From positions 269,001 through 333,000 of the forward strand of contig JANEZZ010001493.1 of assembly GCA_026122225.1 (NCBI GenBank): 64,000 nucleotides of DNA. Direction: 5' to 3'. How positions within the stretch are numbered: the first letter of the stretch is position 1; each line of letters starts with the position of its first letter. This stretch comes from Heloderma charlesbogerti (taxonomy: Eukaryota > Chordata > Lepidosauria > Squamata > Helodermatidae). The notes under the pieces were generated by a model. The model was not told the DNA's origin. It did no database searches and was given only the letters and a program-made list of their open reading frames with translations. Of the stretch, positions 56,545-64,000 are shown piece after piece. The position numbers and the translations under genes were made by a program.

Positions 56545-57510
56545 GAAATCCTTTACATGTATATCCACAGGTAAATCCCATTGAGTTCAATGGGGCATAT
56601 TTCCAAAGAAGTGTGCATAAGGATTAGGGATGTACGAAAGTCACTTACCTTTTTGAAGGGTGACATTCATGGTGGGGGAGAGGTGCTCCATCCCTCCCCC
56701 CGAAATTCTCTCCAGCCGGCTCCACTCTGCGGCGATTCTGCGGAGCCGCTGGCTGGGGCCACCTGCAGCCGGACATCCGGCCGCTGGGCAGCCTGCAGGG
56801 ACACAAATGGCAGCTGCCGTAGCCGCTGCCATTTGCGTCCCTGTATTTTGCCGTGATAGGCTATGTAAATATTTATGTAGCCTATCACGAAAAAACAACA
56901 ACAGCGAACGCAAATGGTGGTGGCTGTGGTGGCCGCCATTTGCGTTCCCTTTTTTTTTGGCCGTGATAGGCTATGTAAATATTTACATAGCCTATTACAG
57001 CAAAAGAGATGGGCACAAATGGCAGCCACTACACCATTTGCGCCCCTCTCTTTTCCCGTAATAGCCTACGTAAATATTTACGTAGGCTATCATGGCCAAA
57101 AAAAAAGGGAACGCAAATGGCTGCCACCGTAGCCGCCGCCATTTGCGTTCCCTTTTTTTTGCTGTGATAGGCTACGTAAATACTTACGCAGGCTATCACG
57201 GCTTCCGCAGGGATGCAAATGGCATTCCTGTGTTAGCCATGATAGGCTACGTAAGTATTTACGTGGCCTATTACGGCTATAGTGATGAAGCGAATGGCGG
57301 CCGCAGACGCGGCCACCATTCACAAAGCAGCACGAACTGCAGCAGGTAGGTGTCCCGTTTCGCATGCCTTTCGCGGGGGGGGGGCCCTTCGTTCCACCAT
57401 GGATTTCAGGGGGCCGAATGCACTGGCATTCGGCCTCACCGGGATCCGTGGCGGAATTCTCTGACATCCCTAATAAGGATTGTGCTGTTAAAGTGCTAAA
57501 CAAATGTGGA
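56545..57510 (+). mobile_element. Older MITE split by the hairpin-array element
   Basis: The left part (56560-56616, 'cattgagttcaatgggg' then 'aagtgtgcat') and right part (from 57473, 'ataaggattgtgctg') rejoin across the insertion as a familiar MITE word. Borders approximate. Confidence 0.45.
56625..57472 (+). mobile_element. Hairpin-array hAT MITE with perfect 8-bp duplication
   Basis: Starts TAGGGATGT, ends ACATCCCTA; flanks ATAAGGAT (56617-56624 and 57473-57480) are identical. Inside, hairpins of two kinds alternate. Type A (GATAGGCTAYGTAAAT plus complement): 56853-56888, 56961-56998, 57056-57095, 57164-57199, 57236-57276. Type B (GCAAATGGCRGC plus complement): 56798-56841, 56906-56947, 57011-57045, 57107-57152. 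Relative of 10406-11351. No protein. Confidence 0.88.
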
Positions 57511-57607
57511 AATTTCCATAATCACCACTTTTCCAGCCTATGAAGAACCTTAATAACACAAAGATGCAGGTCTTGGTGCAGCTAAAATTAGTTCCATTGG
57601 AAGCAAT

Positions 57608-57739
57608 GGTAAAATCCAACGTAAGTCCTACGTACAGTAGACCCATTGAAATAAATGGGGCTTCAGTTTGTCATGACTACCTTAAATCCCACTCATTTCA
57701 ATGCATCTTCTCTAAGTAGGACTTACGTTGGATTTTACC
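57608..57739. mobile_element. Short MITE with 24-bp perfect terminal inverted repeats
   Basis: GGTAAAATCCAACGTAAG... at 57608-57631 is exactly complemented at 57716-57739. CAAT occurs immediately outside both ends, possibly a 4-bp duplication. Internal word AGTAGACCCATTGAAAT is shared with 14557-14652. Superfamily unknown. Confidence 0.7.
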
Positions 57740-58009
57740 CAATGGGACTTATGTTAGTTTGACTGGAATTGTTTCATTGTTTTCAACAGGCCATAGACAC
57801 AATAAACTTAAGCTGGATTTGAGCCATGGGATTTCTTTTCAAAGATGCTGAATTCTGTGTCCACTGTCAAATTCTGCACTTGGCGGGTGAGGATCCTCAG
57901 GGGAGGAGAAGTTCAGCCAAATCCAGCCTTTCTGGGGTCCCAATCCAGTCCTTTGTGCACTCAGAGTGGCTGTTGAGATACCGTCTTCTCTGCAACTACC
58001 TTGAAATAA

Positions 58010-58085
58010 ACTTGGCCACTGTGTGAACATATTGGACTAGATGGACCCTTGGCCTGATCCAGCAGGGCTTTTCTTACGTTCTTAA
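58010..58085 (+). mobile_element. L3/CR1-like 3' end
   Basis: 'ggactagatggacccttgg' followed by 'gatccagcagggcttttctt' is the plus-strand tail of the family at 325. Confidence 0.7.
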
Positions 58086-58291
58086 GGCTCTGTTGATTTC
58101 AGTAATAAGGCTGCAGGACAGGGACCAGAATTTTACACTTTCCTGTCTAACAACATGGTGTCACAAATGTTAATGGTGGTGCAAGCTAAGGTGCTGAATT
58201 TAAACAGCTGATGGATACCTGCACAGGGAAAGGGGGAAACAAAAGATGTTATGGGCTGCGAAATATCCTGCATCTTGAGCTGAAAAGAGAC

Positions 58292-58757
58292 TAAGGGCGC
58301 AATCCTAACTAGATAGGTGGCCACCTCCAAACTCGGAGGTGACCACCTATCCAAAGCAAGGCAGGAGAGTCACAGGAGGGGATTGTTCCCTCTGCGCCTC
58401 TCCTGCCTTGCTATTTTTTGCTAGATAGCCATTTTCTGCTGTCTAGCAGTGGCAGGGGTGGGGGGAAGGGAGAGGAAGCTGCCATACAACACACTGGATA
58501 TATCATATGCACAGCTCCGCTCTCCCCGCCCTGGAACACCCCCCCCCCAGAATGCCCCTTTTCATTCACTCCGTCCTCCTCTTCTGAGCGCGGAGGACAG
58601 GGCTTCTCCGTGCTGCCTCCGAGGCAGCATGGACAAGGGGGGAGGTCGGTTTTCTGGGAACCGACCTTGGAGCATTGGCTCTGAGGTTGGTTCCTGGAAA
58701 TGAGCATACCCCATGGCCCTCTAGACAGCATCTAGTGGTCATAGGATTGCTCCCTTA
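58292..58757. mobile_element. DNA element with TAAGGGCGCAATCCTA ends
   Basis: TAAGGGCGCAATCCTA at 58292 and TAGGATTGCTCCCTTA at 58742 form near-perfect inverted termini. Internal palindromic words ('aggtggccacct', 'aggtgaccacct') occur near 58314. No duplication established. Confidence 0.6.
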
Positions 58758-59117
58758 GAGAGTGCAAGACCTCATTCTCTCCTCCCGCAGGTTGAGTAGC
58801 ATAATTCCACTTGCTCCTACAAAGGTTCTTTTACTTTACCTTGCTGTAAAACTCAGGAAGGTGCAGGTAAGTAGATTGCAATCTGGCACACAGATGGTCC
58901 CAGTGCACCTTAACCGTAACGTCTTTAATCAACATAATGCCCCCAACACATTTTCAAAGTTTGGAAGGTATTGAACGGCACAACAGTCATCTCTGAAGCA
59001 GAGTAATGATAGTAAATTTGGTGCCCCTGTAAATGTAACACAACAAAGTATCCCATATTGTATTGCATGGGTTTTCTGCTGTTTCTTTTATCTACATTTC
59101 CTTGGCAAAACTAAAAC

Positions 59118-59541
59118 TAAAGTTGGGGAAGAAAATTAGTCCGTTTGAATTTTAATGTGACCTTACCTAATTTTGCACTCTCGAACCACTATGTCAACTG
59201 AAATTCAGTTATCCTTCAAAACCTGCATGTCTCCAAATTTTGCAATCTTAAAAATAAAAAATGCATACAAAATTGTACATATTAGGGAAAATAATTTCAA
59301 AAATGCATTATATTGGGAAAATTGCTTGCAAACAATGTTTACATTAAGCAAAAATGCTTACAAAAAATCCACAAATCCACAAATGTGCACAAAGATGCTT
59401 ATGAATTTTCATGCAAGCTTTTAAGAAAACCCTCAGTGTTCAGGATGAACTGAATTTATGACTGGAGAAATTCTCAATGTTCAAGACAGACAAACCAAAC
59501 TTAAGACTGGAAAAATGAGAAACAGACAGATTCCATCCCTA
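59118..59541 (+). mobile_element. TAGGGATG-type hAT MITE, intact relative of 5968-8037
   Basis: Starts TAAAGTTGGGGAAGAAA (a diverged form of the 5968 start) and ends CCATCCCTA. Flanks ACTAAAAC (59110-59117) and ACCAAAAC (59542-59549) match at 7 of 8 positions. Confidence 0.7.
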
Positions 59542-59549
59542 ACCAAAAC

Positions 59550-60300
59550 TGAGATACTCTTAACCTGGAATGTGGATTCTTGGGGTCAAAGGAAGCTGAA
59601 AATCATGGTTATTATTAGCAACAAAAGAAACTGCTCATGGATAGCTTGCATTCGGTGGCCAAGGGGGAAGCCAGGGGACCATGCAAGTTGTATTGCTCTA
59701 CCAGGCCATTCTGACCACAAGCATGGATAGAGGAAAGACTCATGCCCAACACCATTTGCAGGATGAAATTCCTTTGTAAGAGGTAGGACAGCCACTCCCA
59801 ACTGTCTGCTGGAATACACTAGTGTGCCATGAGGAACCAATTCATTGGGTAATTAAAGTATCCTGTCCTGTGAGCTCAAAGAACCCACCCATACGGGAGG
59901 CTGCTGGCCATATCTCCTTGACGGTGGTGTTGCTTTTTTCTAGTCAGCCTATGTTGCCATGCTGCTGCTTTGACTCATTCAGTCACCCCCATGACATTTA
60001 CTTTGTATGCCAGAGTGAGATTTTTTTTTAGGTGCTTAATCACCAAGGATGTGAGATGGCTGGCATCAAGAATTGTGTAGAAGACCTGCTCCACCCTGCA
60101 GTTACTAGCTAGTCCAGCATGGGGGTGGTGAGGACTGAACTGGCGGAGGTAACTTTTGAATCTGAAGAGCCACGTCCTCTGGTCTGGAAGGTACCAAGGA
60201 AATGGACAATGATTCTCTGGAGGATACCTACTCCACCTGCGAGTCTTCCTCTGAGCCAGAGGGGAGATCAAGGCCAGAGAACATGACAAAAACAGCTCTC
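59550..60300. other. No recognised feature
   Basis: Short frames only. Confidence 0.3.
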
Positions 60301-60424
60301 TTAGGGCACAGTCCTATGCATGTTCAGGCAAAAGAAAGTCCTACAACTCCCAGCATGGCTGGCTGGGAAATACTGGGAGATGTAAGACTTCTTTCTGTCT
60401 CAACATGCACAAGATTGTGCCCTT
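60301..60424. mobile_element. Short palindromic MITE
   Basis: 'agggcacagtcctatgcatg' at one end and 'gcacaagattgtgccct' at the other form inverted termini; 'ctcccagcatggctggctggg' sits in the middle. Confidence 0.5.
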
Positions 60425-60691
60425 AACTGGACAACTCAGGGGCTGAGCCTGAGGGCATCATAAAAGCAATGCCTGATCAACCACTGATCCGTGAGCAGCC
60501 CCATCCATGTTCAAAATATGCCCAGTAACAGCCTTGGCAAGTCTCCAAAAGGAGGGAGGTAACAGCAGCGCTGCCACCAAGAATGCTTCTCTGCACACCC
60601 AAACATAAATGGGTCTAAGGAGAAACCTAGGTTGTTACTGAAGACCATGATGGGATATAGGGAGGAGCAGGCACCTTCTCAGCATATAAAG

Positions 60692-61059
60692 CAGGGGTAC
60701 AGAATGTCTGGCCTGGGAGGGGGATGTCTGGCCCACCCAGTGTCCCGGTCTGGCCTGCCAGTATTCCCTAGATAGACATGCCCCTTCCTCTGGCCCTGCC
60801 CCCTTACCCTGGTCACTGATTGTTTGCTGGTTTCCTGGATCTTGTGCAGTTTCCCCTGCCCCATTCTAAAAAGTTGAAATGCCTCTCCTAAGACCAGGCA
60901 ACTGACAGAATGAGCTTTAAACGAAAATATGCTCGTATTTTTGGTTTTCTGGCTCCACCCCTTTGGCCTTCAGCTCCACCTACCACTTGAATGCAGCCCT
61001 TGAGAGCTACTCTGAAATGGAATTGGGGGCCTTAGGTTGAAAGACGTTCGACAACCATG
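60692..61059 (+). mobile_element. hAT MITE, CAGGGG family
   Basis: Starts CAGGGGTACAGAATGTC; the right end GACGTTCGACAACCATG is diverged. Flanks ATATAAAG and AGATAATG match at 6 of 8 positions. Internal words shared with 1620-1958 and 17212-17520. Confidence 0.65.
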
Positions 61060-61379
61060 AGATAATGCAATAGGGTTTCCAAAATACCATGGGTTTTCCT
61101 TTTCCCAGCAGATCTTCCAAGAGGACCCAGGTGAGTTGCTTCATTTTGCTGGTTCATCCCCATGTATCTCTCGACCCTGGTGTGCATGAGGTTGTTAGCG
61201 CACCCTCGTCTTCTGTGGGTTGCTTCCTGTTTACCTTCCTGTTTACCTCCACTGCCCTGTATTTTGCTCACTCACAAATAGCTCTGGTTGTTTGCTAGCA
61301 CTTTTATGGCCATTCTCCCAAATATTAATAGGAGTGAATCTCTACTACTTAAGTTATGAATGTAATCAATTTTCAGTCT
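61060..61379. other. No recognised feature
   Basis: Nothing supported. Confidence 0.3.
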
Positions 61380-62080
61380 TTAATTGTAATTTTTTTCCAT
61401 AAAATTCTTTTAATTTAGTCTAATATAATGGCACATCAAGCAGTAATGGGTACATTAAATTGAATCATGATGTTCATATACACATTTTATGACACAATCA
61501 AATATCCTAATGCATTAATTCATGTCAATCAGTTAATAAAAATCAAATAGGAAACATTTTCTCTGCTGCTCCTAACCACACTGGGCCCATTTACTGAGCT
61601 TCAGAACTCTGTAGACCTTAACTGTTTGTAGAGCTCACTGACCGAAAAGGTGTAAATAGATGACACATGTTTGCTTGTTGACAGACAGTTAATGGCTAAA
61701 AAAAAGTGCTGGTTTTATGCTGTTTAGAACAATGGAATTGGTCTCTTTTCCTGTAGTTGGGCAAAAGTTTAACTGACTTTCAAACAGCTCAGAATTCCAC
61801 CCCTTCTCTCACTGGCGATTGGTTGGCTCTTCTCCCCCAAGAATACAGGTAATGTGAAAGTCATTCTAAAAGTCTAGATGGAAATATATCAAGTTTTCTC
61901 TCGTTTTGATTTGCTCACCTCCGATCAAGGGCAAAAGTTTTAACACCCACACTCCTTCATTAGCGGTGAGTAAATTAAATTTAAAACAATTGTAAAATGC
62001 AGATATTTTGAGCAGGCTCTTCGGACTTCTCATCTGCATTCCATTGACAGTTTATGGCTTTTTTCCCACCTCCTCTTTTA
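61380..62080. other. AT-rich unique stretch, candidate conserved non-coding element
   Basis: Long non-repetitive AT-rich sequence with many homeodomain-like cores (ATGCATTAATTCATG near 61510, CAGTTAATAA near 61530). No repeat or ORF. Conservation is inferred only from composition. Confidence 0.3.
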
Positions 62081-62478
62081 CAGTGTAGGGACATTTGGCA
62101 CCTTCCCATCATCACCTTCTCAAATTAAATTTTTTAGACCCAGCGTTGTCATGTGGAATTCAGAACAAAGCCCCCTGAAGGGGGTGGGGAGGGAATCCCA
62201 AAGGGAGGCTCCCCAGCTTCGAAAGTGAGGAAAGGGATGAGTCCCAATCTCTTATTCCACATGTACAGTTGACACATACATGTTGTTGCAAGGCAGGCTG
62301 AAGACAGAAGTTGCATTGAAAAATTGAGCTACCCTGTTGATAGATACTTCTGCTGCTCTATAACCATGGTGGTCAGAAGGCTGGAAGGCAGTATTAACTC
62401 TGCTCTGCAGGGACATTATCCTGAGGGTGTGTGTGTGGGGGTGTCAATATACATGGTGATTCCCTGATGGATATAGTG
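62081..62478. other. No recognised feature
   Basis: Nothing supported; short GT-rich patch near 62427. Confidence 0.3.
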
Positions 62479-62616
62479 CAGGGGTGGGGAACATGCAGCC
62501 CTTCAGGTTTTGTTGGACTGCAGATCTCATAATCTCCAGCCAGCATGGCCATTGGTGAGGGATGATGGGAGTTATAGTCCAACAAGGTGTGGAGGTTCAT
62601 ATAGTCCCCACCCCTG
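62479..62616 (+). mobile_element. hAT-like MITE, CAGGGGTGGGGAAC family
   Basis: Starts CAGGGGTGGGGAACATG and ends CCCCACCCCTG. A curious ATATAGT(G/C) pair (62471-62478 and 62599-62606) would instead put the right end at 62598, so the border is ambiguous. Confidence 0.6.
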
Positions 62617-62678
62617 GCAAAGGGGAATCCCAGGAGTATCACCATTGCCCCCAAAGCACAGTCCCATCCCTGACTCCT

Positions 62679-62748
62679 GACTGGGTGAAGGAGAAGCCAG
62701 GCTGTCAGGAAGCAGGACTAGGTGAAGGAGAAGCCAGGCTGTCAGGAA
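62679..62748 (+). repeat. Two-copy tandem repeat, 36-bp unit
   Basis: GACTGGGTGAAGG at 62679 and GACTAGGTGAAGG at 62715 start nearly identical 36-base units. Confidence 0.8.
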
Positions 62749-62753
62749 CGAGT

Positions 62754-63056
62754 AAGGATGTATGGATTTTGTTAAATCGATTCTGTCGCAGATTGTCAAA
62801 TGTCTTTCATTCCAACAGAATTGGGGGGGGGGTTGTATGAGAATTTCATTTGCACTAATGCACACTTGCGCGAGTGCGTATTTGCAAATGAATGAAATTG
62901 CACAAATCCCCCCAAAACCTAAAAAAAGAAGACACCCACAAGTCTGCAGAATCTGCACGACTCAGAAAAGCCAGTCCACTGAGGAATCCACAGGTCAGAT
63001 TCATAGAAATCGGAACTCATCTGAATCTGTTGTGGATTTCCTTAACAGCCCTAGGA
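62754..63056 (+). mobile_element. TAGGGATGTATGGATT-type MITE
   Basis: Starts near 'aaggatgtatggattttg' and ends near 'aacagcccta', relative of 4085-4505 with shared words ('cagattcatagaaat' type). Confidence 0.6.
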
Positions 63057-63740
63057 GCTGGATTCTCCCACAGTTACAAGGACGGTGCCTGTCCATTGTT
63101 CAGGCAGCTGATCAAGGTAGGAAAAAAGGCATATTTTTGAGTGTAAGAGCCAAACTACACATGATGTTTGTCATATGGGCAAGATTTTTTTTTAAAAAAA
63201 GAAAAAACAGTTGGTATGGGAGGTCCTGAGCCAGACTGGAGACATGGCCTGGAGGGAGGGGTCCTTTAACCCTTTGCCTCTACCACAGCCCCAATCAGAA
63301 CCTCCCCACATCTGGCAAGGGGAGAAAAGCTCCCATTGGCACCAGCAATGGCCTTTCTCCCCTTCCAAATAGCATGTGCATAGAGGAGGAGATGATTCCA
63401 ATCAGCAGGACTGCAGGGTGGAGGCAAAGAGATAAAGCCCTTACCGCAATATCACCATCCTGATCCCGTTTGAGCCACCCACTGCCAGCCATTTGAAGAA
63501 ACATCCTGCCTGCCAGGGCTAACCACAGATCAAACATCTAATCTGGCTCTAAGAGTGAAGTGCGCATGGAGTTTTAATAAGTTTTAATAATTGTCCCCAA
63601 GTTATCAAAGTTTGGGAAATACTGGATAGAATGCACATTGATGTGCATGAAATGTGGATTGCAATCCTATAAGCATCTACCTGGGAGTATGCTACATTGA
63701 ACTAGGGCGGTGTTGTGAACTGGCGGTGTTCTCCAAGCAT
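63057..63740. other. No recognised feature
   Basis: A MITE-like word occurs near 63660 ('gcaatcctataagcatctac'). Nothing else. Confidence 0.3.
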
Positions 63741-63957
63741 TAAATCCTCCTACAGCCGTGGTGTTAAACCTCGTCCGTCCCAAGGGCCAAATTCAATTCA
63801 GTTTCGGAGAAACTCTAGAACCACACACGTTCTAGTGGTGGTTGGGAGACAAAGTCAAAAAGATGTAGGGCCAAAAGCCAAAGGGTGGGTGGGGGGACAC
63901 CAAAATACCAAAAGTACCAGCAAATTTCAGTTTAAACCTCTTCCTGCCAGTTACTGG
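63741..63957 (-). mobile_element. hAT-like MITE, CAGGGG family, truncated
   Basis: Internal words match 17212-17520 and 60692-61059 on the minus strand ('cagtttaaacctcttcctgc' on the plus strand). It is interrupted or truncated at about 63957 by the next element. Confidence 0.5.
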
Positions 63958-64000
63958 GTGTGGGATTCTGGGAGCTGTAGTCCAACACACCTGGAGGGCA
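63958..64000 (+). mobile_element. Start of another MITE, cut by the window end
   Basis: 'gggagctgtagtccaacaca' is a typical inner word of the CAGCCTTCCCCAACC family (compare 54144-54247). The rest lies outside. Confidence 0.4.

Noticed and set aside
56798..57276. CRISPR-like array
   Set aside because: Regularly spaced palindromic units resemble repeats and spacers, but the intervening segments are themselves hairpins, the genome is vertebrate, and hAT termini with a target duplication bound the array.

Overview
The window looks like squamate-reptile genomic DNA, and almost everything that can be recognised in it is repetitive. The diagnosis rests on the mix of elements: a nearly pristine BovB-type RTE LINE, CR1/L3-like and L2-like LINE 3' ends, an L1 fragment, MIR/CORE-type and tRNA-derived SINEs, 5S-rRNA-headed SINEs, and many non-autonomous hAT-like DNA elements. 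I could not recognise any host protein-coding exon, tRNA gene or functional rRNA gene. The species cannot be fixed from the sequence.

The dominant structure is a giant inverted repeat. Bases 1-20680 are repeated as their reverse complement at 20688-41367, around a 7-base spacer (20681-20687). Position x on the left pairs with 41368-x on the right. I found no difference anywhere I compared, including dinucleotide microsatellites and 10-11 base homopolymers. The left edge of the window cuts the palindrome, so each arm is at least 20.68 kb. Such perfection with so short a spacer means either an extremely recent fold-back duplication or an assembly/library fold-back artefact; the sequence alone cannot decide.

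Each arm contains, from outside to centre: L3/CR1-like 3' ends; several hAT MITEs with degenerate 8-bp target-site duplications (TSDs); an L1 fragment with a perfect 15-bp TSD nested in a hAT MITE and itself holding a MIR-like SINE; a 5'-truncated CR1 split by a 946-bp palindromic element; a cluster of TAGGGATG-ended fold-back elements; a GT/AT/AC microsatellite; another MIR-like SINE; L2-like LINE pieces; and a tRNA-derived SINE.

The single-copy right part (41368-64000) holds another fold-back hAT MITE (41731-42213), a full-length BovB with an intact 1047-residue ORF and a perfect 11-bp TSD (42963-46180), a head-to-tail pair of 5S-headed SINEs with CR1-like tails (46393-46738), L2-like and CR1-like fragments, further hAT MITEs, small tandem repeats, and a second hairpin-array element with a perfect 8-bp TSD (56625-57472). 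AT-rich non-repetitive stretches (for example 17890-18115 and 61380-62080) could be conserved non-coding DNA, but that needs comparison with other genomes.

No pathway or operon is present. The interactions are those of mobile elements: BovB and CR1 supply retrotransposition machinery in trans, the 5S- and tRNA-headed SINEs carry tails matching the CR1-like LINEs, and the MITEs would have needed a hAT transposase encoded elsewhere.
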